Positions 1 through 12,986 of a stretch of DNA of 64,000 bases are shown here, one piece after another. The notes beneath the pieces were generated by a model that saw only the letters and a list, made by a program, of their open reading frames with translations, was not told the origin of the DNA and ran no database searches. The first letter of the stretch is position 1, and every line of letters begins with the position of its first letter. The translations under genes and the position numbers were made by a program. This DNA comes from Cladopsammia gracilis (taxonomy: Eukaryota; Cnidaria; Anthozoa; Scleractinia; Dendrophylliidae), in NCBI GenBank assembly GCA_022457155.1, contig JAJGOT010000051.1, forward strand, positions 1,891,001-1,955,000, in the 5' to 3' direction.

Positions 1-25
1 TAGATGCACAGAATTGGAAACAAAA

Positions 26-763
26 ATGCAATAGAAGCATTCTAAATGTAATTTTTATTTAGTAATAATATTATCTTTTAAAGGGAAAGAAGTTATTTTT
101 TACAAAATAATAAAGTTCGATAAAATTGCAATGAAGCTAAATAGCTCCTTTTCGCAGATGGCCGATTACAACTTTTACCTCATGACATCTCTCAAAAGGA
201 GGTTGTCAGATACTGGAAATAGAATGATAAGGGGAGCCGACAACTGAAAAACTTGAACATAAATTAATTACCAAAATAAATTAAAGTGAAATATAATAGT
301 GCCCAATATAATTTTTGCTTTGCAAAACAAAGCTTCTTCGGGGGCTGACACTAATATACAATGCATAGTAAATGATTGTAACTGTAAAAATGTTATAGTT
401 TAAAACTAATGTTTGTAAACAAATATTGTACATAATACTTACTTACTATTTATCCTCTTCGGGCCTACGAGGACTCTTGAGGCCGGATTGTACATAATGT
501 TAAGGTGTAATTCAAAATATAATACAGAATTTTTTCAGTTTTTGGCTCCCCTTATCATTCTATTTCCAGTATCTGACAGTCTCCTTTTGAGAGATTGTCA
601 CGTGATGTCGCGAGGTAGAAGTTGTAATCAGCCATCCGTGAAAAGGAGATTTTTAGCTTCATTGTGATTTTATCAAACTTTATTTGTAAAAAATAAATTC
701 TTTCCCTTTAAAAGATATTTCTATATAAAAATTACATTAACATGTAGAATGCTTCTATTGCAT
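26..763. repeat. Foldback (long inverted repeat) element, ~0.74 kb
   Basis: The segment 26-250 is repeated in reverse complement at about 530-763. The outermost matching bases read ATGCAATAGAAGC on the left and its complement on the right. The arms are roughly 230 bp and diverged by scattered substitutions, with a ~280 bp AT-rich loop. No coding sequence is visible inside. It lies in the intron that follows the first MAP3K4 coding exon, so it would be removed by splicing. This is a non-autonomous foldback or MITE-like element; the superfamily cannot be told. Confidence 0.75.
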
Positions 764-2005
764 CTTCTTTCCCGGTTTGCATGTTTGTGTGCATGTTGTG
801 GTGTTTGCGTTATGCTTCCATCACGAAGGCGACCTCGGGTTTGGATTTCATCATCAGAAGATAACCTCCTTCTGAAACGAAGTGCACTTTCCTATTTACT
901 GTAGCCATTTTCCTTTTTGAACGCAGTTTTGATAAAATCAATTTTTTATGTTTTACTCCCCATTGAATGATGCGACACCAGTTTCTTTAGAAACTTTCTA
1001 AAGGGTTAAGCTAGCCCCTTTATTCCTTTGTATGATTCTATTGTTGAGGACAGTGACCTGAAGTTTGAAAACAGTTTGCTTCATCGTAAGGGGGGCAGGG
1101 GAGGAGACCAGAATGAATAGGGAAGGAGGTGGATAGAGTGAAATATTAAGAACCAGTTTCTACAGCCTCAAGAGTCTGGGAGTACTGCTTCTCCCCCTAA
1201 ATGGGGTACCAGTCCATCACAGGGTTAGTTCCAGCATTTTGTTAGGTTTTTCGGACCATACACAGGTACCAACCATACACATGGTTCAAGTCAAGTTTAT
1301 TGCCATATATTGAAAACAGTTACATTAATATAAAATTTAGTGGTGAGGAAGCCCAGAGGAAACCACATTCTTGGCTTTCACTTACGTCATATCCAAATTC
1401 AGAAGCGTTAAACAATAGATTTCGAATCCAAAATATTTATGGAATTGTAGAGAGTTTAAAACTACACATCTTGGCCAAATTTTGAAGCGTCAAAGCATTT
1501 CGTTCAAGAGTTATAGGCGAACGAGTATTAGACATTTTTAGTAAGAAATGTATGGAGTGGCCATCTTTGTGCTCCACTCAGGGGCACAAAGATGGCGGCC
1601 AAAAATTCAAAGTCTTAATTGCACCAAAAATCAAATCAAAACATATTGTATTTGTTATAAGCTCCATTAACTCGGCTTATAAGCACTTATAATGCAAACA
1701 ATAACTTTTAGCTGATTCAATTTTGTTTATTTTCACGGCTTATCTGTAATAGCGTGACGAATTGCGTGACACATTTAAAACCTTTGTAAATCTGAAGCAA
1801 AACGTCGTGAAAACCTGAAACTTTCTGTGAAAGATTAATAATACTTGTATCCACATACCATGTTAGAAACAGCTTTGTAGGATGTATAGTTTAGATTTTT
1901 TAATTTTTATGACGTCATGTGAAAACCAAGAATAGGCTCCCTCATGGTGTAGGAACTAGAACTCAAATCAACGATGTTCTGATCAAATGCGTGTACAGTA
2001 CTTAC
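764..2005 (-). other. Intron after MAP3K4 first coding exon (partial)
   Basis: Non-coding by inspection of both strands. No second MAP3K4 exon is recognisable down to base 1, so the next exon is presumably left of the window. Contents include a degraded SINE-like fragment near 1170-1285 and a short local palindrome at 1558-1600 (GGCCATCTTTGTGC against its complement). Confidence 0.6.
1170..1285 (-). repeat. SINE-like fragment (tail domain)
   Basis: The stretch with GTACCAGTCCATCACAGGG followed by CCAGCATTTT and a later ACAGGTACC resembles the conserved 3' domain shared by several metazoan SINEs (Deu-like), in minus orientation. A related fragment lies at 53500-53562. The assignment is from memory of the domain and is tentative; neither copy is complete. 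Confidence 0.4.
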
Positions 2006-3716
2006 CTAATCTGCCTAAACCAGTGTCCAACCAATCCTCCCATGTTTCAGTGTCGGTCGGATCCACACCAACAAACTTTGCCATCAAATGCAGTTTGTGG
2101 TATAACTCACCCGTCACATTCAACCACAAACACATTGTTTCAAAATTTCGGATGAATTCCTCACTTTTATACTTCGGGTTTTGTTCTCCAAGAGACTTGC
2201 GAGTTGGGTAAAGATGTTCCAGCCTTTCAACCTTTTCAAAAAGTTCTGTTACTTGCTCAATAGCAGCTTTCAGTTGACAGCATGTTCGATCCTTTAAACC
2301 TTGGTTGCACTGATTGACATCTGCTTCTCTAAGTAAATGAACCTGACTTTTTTTGCTCAAGTCCAAATGCAATCTGCTTTTTAGAGATTTCAAATCTGTA
2401 GAATTTGAGATAGTACTTTCAACACTGTCATCTGCCTTGGATGAAGCTAACTGTTCATTTGTTTGGGTTATGGCATTTTCTTCCTTCTGGGTGTGTAAGG
2501 AATCAATGATTTCTGTTTGATTTCTTTCACAAGTATTAAAAGCAGAGAAACTGGCATGTGATTGTACCACTGTGTTTGACTGACAGTTTTCAAGATTTGC
2601 TTCTTTGTCGCTGCTAGCATTGACACTCAAATCATTCACAGATTGATCACCATTTCCATCCTGAGCATTTGAATCACTTTTATCAGCCAACATCTTTGTG
2701 TCCAAACATTGATTTTTCACCTTAAATTTGATGACTTCATCTAATACTTCCTCCACATTAGCACGTGCCCTCATCAAATGCAAATCTTGTTCCTCCATAG
2801 TCCTGTTCGCGTGCCATGCTTGTAACTCCAGCCATAGTGCTTGCGACAACTCAACCTGCCATTTCTTGTTCTCTTCTGAGCTCTGCCTCTCCACACTACT
2901 GCCAAGTATGTGCTGTTTTTGATTTTCTTGTTGATTATGAGCCAGTGAACCAAGCTTGATCAAAAGAGAAAACGTTCTGTAAAAGTCCATTCTTGCCTCT
3001 GGACAATATGGATTGAGGTAATTCCGAGATGATGAGCTCCGAGGATCAGACTCGGAGCGAGTAGCCTTCGGATGGCCTCGGGATATCGTCCGTTTAATCG
3101 GCATGGGTCCAGTGATATTTTCACGAGTACAACTGTCAGTAGAGTCTTCGCAAACGCAGTCTAGTGACATGAAACGACTTGTTGATTCGATCTTTATGCT
3201 GGGAATTTCTAAGGATTTTGCACCATCTGGCAAATGAAAGCCACTATCAAAGTTTACATTAAAAGAAATATCAACACTGCCTCTCTTCAGCTTTCTTTGG
3301 AACGCTCGTTCTGCTGTCAGCTGAGTCGAGCCTCGTTTTTTGCGTCTGTCCACCTCCGCTTTCTCAGATGAATTAGTTCCGTAATCGCGACTTAAAGGGC
3401 TCTTTATAAACCCTTGCACCTTTTCTTTTCCCTTTCTGGACTTTTCTTTCTGCCTTCTAACATCTCTTGGCGGAGTGGTACCATACGGAAACCCTTCGAG
3501 GCTGGGAAACCCATCCGAATGTTCGTTTTCTGAAGAAAACAATTCAATGTGCTCTTCGTGCTCGGAGTCGCATTCAGAACCTGAACCCTTGTCATACACA
3601 TGATTTTGATCATCTCTTAGACCACTGTGGCTTGCAAACAGTTCTGCAGGATCGATCTCGTCGCATGGAGAGCCAGTAATTTGTTGTAGCTCATCTAAAT
3701 CCCCCTCCTCCGCCAT
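2006..3716 (-). CDS. MAP3K4: MAP3K4-like (MEKK4) kinase kinase kinase, first coding exon
   Basis: This encodes the N-terminal 570 residues of a protein I take to be MAP3K4, which activates the p38/JNK MAP2Ks under stress and GADD45 signalling. The start is the first ATG of a long open frame (MAEEGDLDEL). Residues 1-235 are acidic then basic and serine-rich, probably disordered. The conserved part starts at ARMDFYRTF (241-249) and continues with ALWLELQAW (293-301), then a long Ser/Asn/Asp-rich spacer (340-470) and MCLWLN (528-533). These blocks match my recollection of the vertebrate MAP3K4 N-terminal regulatory region. The exon ends in a consensus donor (TTAG|GTAAGT, first intron base 2005) in phase 1, after Leu570. 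The catalytic domain is not in the window. The naming relies on the conserved blocks, so another protein sharing this N-terminal region cannot be wholly excluded. Confidence 0.8.
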
Positions 3717-4779
3717 TTTGTTTTTCGATCCAGTCCCAGGTTAACCACTGGAGGATCACGGGAAACCCGCGAGTGCCCACGGGACGGATGCAGAGCGACG
3801 TGCAAAACCCGTGCAAAGCGCAAGTTGTATGTCTTTGTAGTGGATACCCTTAGGACCGTGTTCAACTCTCCCCTAAGCTGAGCTGAAGAGATTTTAATGT
3901 ACTGTTTTAATATGTGTGTGTGTGTGTGTTGTTTGGACCATGGGTTGGGACTGGGATGTGTCTGCCTTCCGGCTGCCTTTGGGAGGACTCCATAAGTGCA
4001 GGTTAGACAGAGCCGCAGTAACAGTAGTTAAAACTGCAATTCAGAGGAAAGTATCTCCACTTTTAACATCTAATATAAATGGGCAAACAGAAATACACAA
4101 ATACATGTGACCCTCCCTCAAATGCTTGCTCAAATTCTGGTAACCCTTCCCTTATGGGCTCCATAAAAATAGTGGCCCTCCCCCAATTTGCACCAGCCCT
4201 CTCCCTTTCTAATTAATGACCAGTCCCTCAAATTTGTGTTTATAATAAGTGTCACACATTTGTGAAAATTCAATTTTTCAATTTATTTGTTTTGTTCTGT
4301 CCCAAAGGTGTCCAGCTTAGAGCTAAATTTCACTGTAAATATGTTATCTACTCCACTTCCGCCCCTCCCCCGCTCCCAGACGAAAAACTGGATTCAATAG
4401 TGTGCAAACTATTGGATTGCCTGGGATGTCATGTCCCGGTGTAGCTACTCACAATAAGTGTACATGTATGCTATAGGTGTGTGATCCATCACTGGAAAGC
4501 AGTTATGGGAAAAATTGAAAGCAGGCAAAAAATTACAGGAGTCTGTATTGTTAAGTTACAAAAATTAATTAAATTTATGCTTATCATGAATAATATTATC
4601 TTAATACTGCATTCAACAACCAGGCTCAGAATGATGCCTCAGATCATCATCTATTATGGCTGAGAATTTTTTTACCAAAGGATTCTTTGTTTTAATTGCA
4701 TGATGGGTATTAGGGTATTTGGTACTTTCCAAAGTCCATTTCCTAGCAGATAGCAAAATCCATGACAAGTGTTGATGAA

Positions 4780-5215
4780 ATCCAATATATATGGTGTGAG
4801 CATTCAAATGAAACCTATTCAGCAGTACTTTTGCATAGTACCATTTCTTTTTTAATATTTTAAAAAAATTTGGGAGGGGGATTTTTCTTGAATTTTGATT
4901 TTTGGGTAGGATGATACTTGAATGTTTTTACAAGTCTACTGTATAATGATAACAATATTTTAAATCCCAAATTTTTATTTTGTAAAATATTGAAAAACAA
5001 ATAGTACCATGTACCCTGCTTGCAGAGTCTCCTTTGATCTTCCAAGAAAAATCGGAAAGATCAAAGGAGACTCTACAAGCAGGGTAATTACCATGCAAAG
5101 GTACTGCCGAAGAGGTTCATTTACATGGTCACACCATAGGATTTTGTCAACAGACTCAAAAGTTAGAACTACACTACATGTCTCCATAAACAGGCTCTGG
5201 GAGTGACAGGGTTAA
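4780..5215. mobile_element. TTAA/88-bp-unit element, palindromic copy
   Basis: The left half (4780-4870) carries one unit in plus orientation (CATTCAAATGAAACC, then CAGTACTTTTGCAT). The right half (4970-5215) carries the same sequence reversed and ends GAGTGACAGGGTTAA at a TTAA. It belongs to the family of the 48351-49080 element. The right half is interrupted by a 73-bp hairpin element (5013-5085). Confidence 0.75.
5013..5085. mobile_element. 73-bp hairpin MITE nested in the TTAA element
   Basis: The arms ACCCTGCTTG(C)AGAGTCTCC and GGAGACTCTACAAGCAGGGT are near-perfect inverted repeats around a ~15-base loop. TACCATG occurs on both sides (5005-5011 and 5089-5095), consistent with a target-site duplication. 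Removing the insert restores the host repeat's GGTACCATGCAAA motif, so it entered after the host element. Confidence 0.75.
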
Positions 5216-7955
5216 TTGAGACATCAAAAGTTTTAATATTATTATTACGTTCCATTATCAATGACTTTTCAATAAATATATTCAAATATTGTGGTATAGA
5301 TTACTTTGGTATGGGTATCAGCCCACCCTTATCCCACATCCAGATCATGTCATAAGTTTTACAAGGGGTGCTGAATTTTGTTTTCATGATCTTTCTTTTA
5401 GATGTATATACCCTCCCTTTTAGATGCAAATAGCTATATTATTATTATTGAATTTTACAATTTAATTATTCATTTATTTATATTTTTTAATGTATTGTAC
5501 AAATATTTTATTTTTAAACTCGACTCATTAGCTACTTAAGCTAGGAGCCTAACAAACTCCAGGACCTCGAGCATAAATAAGGCAATGATGTATGTATATG
5601 TATTAATGTATGTACATATATTGAGTTTCAGGGAAATATTTTGAGTTGCAAGGCTGATTATTACTGTTCACTTGACTGTGAAACAAGCATAAGCATATTT
5701 TACTCAGCACAATCCACAAGCGGCCCAAGCTCACTATCAGATAACCAGGACGTGACCCTTGCTTTATGAGAGGTATTGTTTTACAAAGATTCGATCCTTG
5801 GTACTTGAGAAAAAGTGGTCATTTATGGGAAATGGTCACTATAAAACGAGAGTATTTATAGACCAGCATTTAAGTGGTGCTTACCATTTAGCCAAGAAAA
5901 CCGGTATTATTGGTTGGAAAGCAAAACATTAATGGTACGGTTGATTTTCTGGTTTATTGTCCTACAATTCCAGTTGGTACGAACTGGCTGAAATTATATC
6001 TCTTACTGTTTGACCATTTTTATCAGTTCCAGTCTTATAACAAAGGAAAAACTAAAACCAGAAAAGAAATTGTAAATGGCAAGCAACATCTCTTTCAGCT
6101 GTTTTGGTTGGAATGCTGATTTTACAGGAATTCTTACCATTATTCCACGGTCAACCCAACTGGATTTTTCCCAAGAAATGGTTAACACCCAGAATTTCAT
6201 AAAGATGGTTGCTTATGAAAGTGGTGTCTTGGAGAGAGTGAACTGTACATGGTTTTGCTTATTTCACAAGTTACAATGTGAGAAAATCTGGAGACTTTGA
6301 CCTTGAACAAAATGGTGTGCATGTGACAGTTGATGCATGCATGAGAATCCCCTGATTGTTAACAATGCCCAGCTCCCTGGGTTGACCAAGGTCAAGAATT
6401 TATTTTTAGTTAACTTTAAAGGTCAAGGAAAATGTGATGTAATGTAATACAGGACTGGAACTAATACTGATCATGACGTTTCCCACGTACACTAATCACA
6501 ATTAAAACCTGACATAATTGCTGGGTTCAGATCATTCAAAGTCTGAATAAACTGACTGAAAATAATCCTCAACAAGCAAGATTCCTTGCACTTTAAATTT
6601 TTGTCTTGTTTTAATGCATGCAGCAATGGTCAATGGAAGGAATTATAAGGGCATCATTTTTGCTAAGTTGATATATTCATGTCAGAAATACACTTTTTAC
6701 ATCAATAAAATTCTTGCAAGATTTTTTTTTTAACATTCAACTTTATTGTGTACTTTTTGTATATTTTGTACAGTCTTTTCTTTTGCAATTTACCATTTTT
6801 TATATTTCTTTATTTTTATTATAAATTCGATTTCACTATTTGCTTAACTATAACATTACCAAAAGGAAAATTCAAAGATCTTTAAATAAATCTCTTTTCT
6901 TATATACATTTATGATAAAAATTTACAATATTATTTCTCACCATCCTTTTTAATAACTGAAATTAAAGGATGACTTCATTGATTCCAATATATACATCTT
7001 TATACAATATATTAAACACACAATCTTCTTGAAATATTATTTTTCAAACACAGTTCAGCTTATGAATTTTGTAGTTACTACAAGCAACAATCTGTCTGAG
7101 CTTTCATGACCAATCCTGAAAGGTGAATTTTTTTTTTACCATATTTGGATTTAAAATCAAAAGGATATTAAAAAAAAGAAACAATCATTTAATTTAAAAT
7201 TGCGATAAAAACGTTTCGCGAGACCAAATACCACCAAAAATTACATTAACAAAAAACGTAGTTTTGTTGACCATTTATATTAAAATTTTGAAAAAATAAT
7301 TACTGGATTATGCCGTTTGCAACGAATAAAGCAATTCCCACTTTACGACTCATTACAAAATCGCTCCATGAAAATCGCCATGGAAACTATAATACCTTTA
7401 TCTCGTATTTGCACTGAATCTATAAAAAGTCCACTTCAGGATGAGAAAGCAGTTCTGAGTGATGGGAAGTTTTCAAAAACATAAGCCCCTTGGTCACGGA
7501 AGTACTTTTGAAGTAAAATAAACCCCCAAAATGCACAAGTTGTTTACCCGAACCTAATTTCTATCAGGAAATGGAGCTTTTGCGAATTTTAGCGAAAACA
7601 CATTTCTGGCAAAGGTACGATGTACGTAAATGGCTTTGTATTGAGTCGTAAATGAAATTTGCAAATTTATGTTAATTTGTCGCCGTGACAGCATCAAAAA
7701 AACAACAACATACACGGAATTTCAACACGAACCGGTCAAATCCATTGACCTTGAAAATTTTTTCCCAACTGCGGAAATACAATTTCCAATTCCGATTCTT
7801 GTTAAATAATTGAGAGAATTTTTTGGAAAAAATAAATAGAAAAGTCATGTAGTAAATACAATTTTCACTGGAAGAGCCACCCGCACGCAAATCCGATCGC
7901 CTGCGTATATTAAAATAGAAAGTTCTGAACAAGTTCCGTTCTTGCTGTCGGAAAC

Positions 7956-9002
7956 TCACGTGGAATTAATGTCGCTCACAGTTTGTAAAACTTCTTGTGC
8001 AGTAGGTCTGTCGATCGCGCTCGCCTGCCACAACGATTTCATCAGTCCAATATACGAGTGAGTAGCTTTTTCGCTTGACGTACTTGGCGGCAAATTTTCT
8101 AAGGATGGACGCAAGTGATGCGCGACAACACCGAAAATAACAACAAAATGACTTTCCAGTCCGTAAGGTTGCTCGCGAGTTAGCATCTGCCATAAGCAGA
8201 TCCCAAGCGAGTACATGTCCGCTTTATTGCTCGGTAGCTCGCCTTTTAACAGTTCCGGAGCTCTGTACGCAAAAGTTCCTGTAAGTAAACTCTTGGGACT
8301 TGGCGCAGGGCTAGGTGGCAGAGACAGTTCGTCTTTTGCCGTCAGCTCAACGCTTTGACAACACCCAAAATCGCCCAGTTTACACTCATCTTGGTGATTT
8401 ACAATCACGTTGGCAGGTTTTAAGTCCAAGTGCACTAGATTGTTCTCGTGGACAAATTTCAGGGCACAAGCAATGTCATGTATGAACTGACAGCGCCGCG
8501 CGGTGTCCAATATTTCGCGGTCATCGTCAATAATAGACTGCAAAGTCCTATGACCGGCAAATTCCATCAGAATCCACACATCTTCCAAGTTTTCTCGTTC
8601 AAAAACAGCGAGAGTCCGTACAACGTTCGGGTGTCGCAACGGCAGAGCCAATTTCTCTGCTTGGACACTTTCGTAGAGCGCGTGAGGATTTTTAACGTTT
8701 CTGTGCATTTTTTTGACAGCGAGTTTTTTGCCTTCCAAACTTGCTTCATAAACAGTTCCAAATCCTCCAGATCCTATCGTTCGGCCGATTTCACAGACTG
8801 TGTTTGGAATCATTTCCTTGCCGGCCTTCTCTGAAGCGATCCACATAGTTGTTGAAGTCTCGTTCGTGTTCCTGCTTAGCTCCAACTTGTTCGTTTTGCA
8901 CGAAAAGTTCGTTGAACCCAAACAAATGCAACGGCTACATTGAAGAGGTTTCTCGGTGAAGCCGATTTCTTCCATATCTGCTCCTTTACATGTGTCAAAC
9001 AT
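7956..9002 (-). CDS. MOS: Mos-family serine/threonine protein kinase
   Basis: This is an intronless kinase of 348 residues. Mos is the oocyte MAP3K that activates MEK/ERK to hold meiotic arrest; cnidarians carry Mos homologues. Counting from the ATG at 9002, the Gly-rich loop GSGGFG is at 77-82, the ATP lysine in LAVKK at about 97, the catalytic loop HLDLKPAN at 191-198 (HLD in place of HRD), DFG at 211-213 and RAPELLKGE at 247-255. HLDLKPAN and APELLKGE are strong Mos signatures. The activation segment carries a proline/serine insert (PPSPAPSP). The frame is open four codons further up to a GTG, but eukaryotic initiation points to the ATG at 9000-9002. An in-frame TGA lies upstream, and TTTTGTGCAG just before GCAAGCATG looks like a 3' splice site, so a 5'UTR intron is likely. 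All catalytic residues are present, so the kinase should be active. Confidence 0.92.
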   Translation of the reverse strand: MFDTCKGADMEEIGFTEKPLQCSRCICLGSTNFSCKTNKLELSRNTNETSTTMWIASEKAGKEMIPNTVCEIGRTIGSGGFGTVYEASLEGKKLAVKKMHRNVKNPHALYESVQAEKLALPLRHPNVVRTLAVFERENLEDVWILMEFAGHRTLQSIIDDDREILDTARRCQFIHDIACALKFVHENNLVHLDLKPANVIVNHQDECKLGDFGCCQSVELTAKDELSLPPSPAPSPKSLLTGTFAYRAPELLKGELPSNKADMYSLGICLWQMLTREQPYGLESHFVVIFGVVAHHLRPSLENLPPSTSSEKATHSYIGLMKSLWQASAIDRPTAQEVLQTVSDINST

Positions 9003-9030
9003 GCTTGCCTGCACAAAAGTGGCAAGAGAT
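9003..9030 (-). other. Probable 3' splice site in the Mos 5'UTR
   Basis: On the minus strand the sequence CTTGCCACTTTTGTGCAG precedes GCAAGCATG. The pyrimidine tract and CAG fit an acceptor ending at base 9009, with the start codon six bases into the exon. The matching donor is not identified. Confidence 0.4.
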
Positions 9031-12000
9031 ATGCGATTTCAACTGTTCTTCTTCTCGATGGAAGTTAACTGTATTGCAAATGACATTCATATGACCGCTT
9101 ACGAATGAAGTAATCTGTTATAAACGATATCGGAGTTTGATCGAGCGCGAAACCCGCAAAATGCCACCAAATATCGCACGACCGCCTTTCTGATTGGATG
9201 CACGAGATCTGTATTGTTATTTTAACCAATCAAAATGCGTTTTAGTAAGTTTCCGGTCCGCTCCAAACGTGACATGAAAACATGATTCTTCTGCCACGCG
9301 AACTTCAAGGGCAAAATGAGAACGTGTTCAAATTCGTTCTAAGGTTGTCCGGTTCAGCTCTAGTTCCTGAAATTCGTTAGACCGTATGGGCAACAAAACT
9401 TTCGGACGGGTAATATTGCACTATGATTCATAGCTTTTCATTTTACCATACCACGTCTATAATTAGACAAATAAATGGCGAGAGAATTTTTAATGACCTG
9501 CTTTGGCAACTAGACTTGTATCGACTTCCCAAACGCTCGTGAATTACTTCGGTTTTTTGGCAATAACCTTAACAAATTGTTAAATTTGTTGGCATAACAT
9601 CATAAAACTAGCGTTCGCCAGAGAATTTGCAACAAAGATCTCAAATAATTTTTACCGTCGTAAAATAATATCGCACGTGAATCTCAAATTATCCTTAGTG
9701 ATATTACAGCAACATGGGAACTTTCGACTAAAAATAAAACGCATGACGGATGGGACAATTTTTCACGGGAAATTTTGGCCAAGGAAACTTTTACTTGCCT
9801 ACATCAGGAACCCGTGAATATGTAAAAATATTTATTCCAATTTTTTTTTATTCGATCGCGTTTTAACATCCGGTTAAATCATACAGGGGAATTCCCGCTT
9901 CAACTGTTCCTGGTAGCCGTTTATAAGGAAGAAAAAAAAACTTCTCAGAAACTGAAAATATTGCTGTAAAAATGCTCTTATTCAAAATTTTGTTGTCGGT
10001 ACAAATTTATCTGCTCCCCAAACTTGCACTTCAACCGTGTATTTTTGTAAACTCGGCTGATTTTCAAAGTCAACGAGCATGTAAATCAGTCCGTGACACC
10101 CGTGCGAGAAGCATTTGAAAATCAGATGCAAACTTGGAAATGTGCCCTAATTTTAATCTTATGGAAGGTAAAAATGAAATACTGATCAATTGCGGAAGCA
10201 AACGAATAAAGGAAATAAAGCCATGATGTTTTTCTTTTTCACCCACGTGCTGTCGCCATTGGTGGAGCTGACAGCTTTTCCTTCCAACAAAAGAATGGAT
10301 TGCCTCGGAGAAGAGCCTCTAACATCTGCTGGCCCTTAATATTTTAATGGTTCCCACTAGTTGATTTGGGCTGCTTCCTTAGTTTAAATGTTTTGCTTTC
10401 AGCTTTGCGAGCATTTGCAGCGACTTTGTGTTTGGTTGCGTGACACCCCGGGAACGGAATTGGAAATAGATTATGGAAGATTTCGTGACATTAAGGGAAA
10501 ATATTAAAAACAAAGAGTTCGAAAATCATGCAAAGCGATTTAAATTTTTATATCCTCTTGCTTTTCGGCAAAAATCTAATTTTTTGTGAACACTGGTGGA
10601 TTTTGGGGGCTGAGACGAACAGTCATGTTTTAAACCACGCACACAGCATGCTGTGCACGGCTGCACTGACCCCAGCGGCATTTAATACGTGGATTACGTA
10701 AGCATAAGCATAGATTACATGAAGCCGCCCTCGTTTTGCCTGCTGATCATTCTTGATATTGACACGATAATCGTAAACAAATGCACAGAATATGTAACAG
10801 AGAAATGTAAAAGTCTTGAAATTGTATGAGAGTTTGCACGTAGGAAACAAAAAACAAATAAATTCGTTATAGAATTTAATCGAATTATTTTAACTGGTTT
10901 TAAGCGTGATCCACGGACTGTCGGATCTTTTATTTGGAAAGTCATGCTTAGGACAGGAACCCATCCTGCTTATGAACAATGCAAATTCTATGCAGAATAT
11001 AAAAATAGCAGTTGAGATGTTGAGTTTAAATTAAGGATCGCGGAAAATGGTTTTGATTAGAATTTTGTTCCGATACAGAGAAAGTAAAAAGGCAATTTTA
11101 ATGCGTCCTTTCGTCTGTGACAGTGGTGACCTTCGAAAGTTGTGACTAAAATTTATTAAGGTCAGTTAAGTTCGTCACAAACGTTTTGTTTAAATACTTC
11201 AGTTTCACTCTTGCGTAATGTATTTATCGAATTTGCGTGAATAAAAATTTAAGTATATTTCATTTAAATACATTCACTGTCTTGTGTGTGGAAGAAATTT
11301 AATTTTTCCAATTAATACTGGTTACAGACAAATTGATTTCTGTTAGTACTTTGACCGCGAAAGAACTCGAAGTTCCGCGGCAAGTATAGACATAAATAGC
11401 CGATTTTAAAGCGGCCGTTTTTGGCTTCACCAGCGCTAAGACGTTTGTATAATGAATTTGTAAATAAATATCCGGTTTATTTACCCGGGTTTTTTTTAGT
11501 ATCAGCAGGTGAAATGCGGTCGGCACGTACCAGAGTGCCTGAAAGATCAAGAGCCATAACGAACCGTTTACGGTTTAGGTGGAAAGCGGTTCTAAAGGTC
11601 TCAAAAATTCTTAAATTCGTAATAAATTAGATGAGTAAGTTAAAAACCTAGAGTTTTCTATAGTAAAATGTTGCCTCATCGGAGGATTAACAAATATCGG
11701 TTTGGGTGCGAAATGGAAGGTCAGCTGGAAGCATTTTCGGGAAGGTAAAAGCATAGTAAATTCGGGGTATGACATTCTTTTCCCAAAAGCTAACCGAAAA
11801 ACTCACTCAAACTGTATTAGCTTTCAGATATCATGGAAAAACAGCTCAACACCATTCCAAGCGTTTTTATAAACATTCCTTGTTTGGTGAAGAAAACAGT
11901 TTTGGCGGTTTATTTTTCGGCGGAATTTTCAAAGTTGGCCCGGCGCCGGAAATTGCTTTCAGTTTTAAGAAGAGACCTGGAGGAGCGGTGGGAGCGATAA

Positions 12001-12880
12001 ATATGCCATAGAGTCGTGAGATTGTCAGACAAAAGATGTTTATAAGATAGGAAGTCATTAAACAGCAATATAATTTTTCATTTGTGAATGTTGTACTGAT
12101 TCACCGGCGATCAAAGCTTGCGCCTTAAATCTTGGCGCATTGGAAAATGCGATGTTATACCTTTGTCAGTGTTGTTTTTATTGTTGTTTTGTGTTGATTT
12201 GTTGTTGTTGTTGTTTGTTGTCTGGCTTTTCTCGCAAAACCAAAACACCAGTGACAAAGTCTACGATCATGTCCAGTCCCTTCATTATTTCGAAAATGCA
12301 AGTTCTTTTGCAGGTCAAACGCAAGTTCTTTTGCGGTCAAGGCAAAGACTTACAAAGTGTTTAAAGAATTCGAGATTAGTTGATACATGCCGCTTGCAAG
12401 GGCGGTACATGTTTTAAAACTGATAATTCATTCACTTGGCGACACCCGCGCGTGCCCACAAAAATGTAATTACGGCAAGCAAAACATGATGTGTTTACAA
12501 GAGCTTTGGGCACACAAAACATTTAACATTGTCTTTCACAAATGGTTCTTTTAAAAAGGGCCTCTTTTTATCCACTTAGGGAGGTACTTTTCGTTTCTGC
12601 CTCTGGGAGAAAACTGGGGGAAATAAGTTTCAAATACATAAGGAAGGGTTAAGTTTCACCCCGCACATCAATTTGTTTCTGTTATAAAGGTATATCGATG
12701 GAGCTTTGAAAACAAAAACGATAGCAATTTTAAAATTGCTAACTATAACGTGCTGCGTGCAGGAGCGCGCAAAATTTTGTTTATCGACCTTTATCAACTG
12801 TCTTTCTTGTTGTGACATGTACTGAGTATTTGAATTATTCTAAATATGCCACTTTCGTTAGATGAGTGGGTTTTTCAAAG
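9031..12880. other. Intergenic region upstream of Mos
   Basis: About 3.9 kb with no exon I can support. Short open frames near 10623-10945, 11299-11630 and 11769-12058 occur on both strands without protein-like composition, splice context or family motifs. It must contain the Mos promoter and any 5'UTR exon, but no element is diagnostic. Confidence 0.5.
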
Positions 12881-12986
12881 ATTTGTGTTAGTTTACATGC
12901 GTAAACTCAAATATTGAATTATTAAACTTAACCCCGAACTACGTGACTCACGTGTGTGCCCGGGTTCACGCGTGCATTAACTCATG

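Larger units (their letters stand above)
3717..7955. other. Intergenic region between MAP3K4 5' end and Mos 3' end
   Basis: No convincing exon is seen on either strand. It contains a short GT repeat (3912-3930), a palindromic copy of the TTAA/88-bp element (4780-5215) and a long AT-rich stretch (5400-5620 and 6600-7300). The MAP3K4 promoter must lie just right of 3716; a GC-rich stretch there (3720-3830) is consistent with a TATA-less promoter. The Mos 3'UTR must lie left of 7956; the nearest clear minus-strand AATAAA-type signals are in the AT-rich part near 6730-6800. Confidence 0.6.

Noticed and set aside
8448..8834. Plus-strand open frame of 128 codons
   Set aside because: Antisense to the conserved Mos catalytic domain; composition is that of a shadow frame.
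11769..12058. Overlapping open frames on both strands (80 and 63 codons)
   Set aside because: Both strands are open over the same bases and neither resembles a protein family; probably chance.
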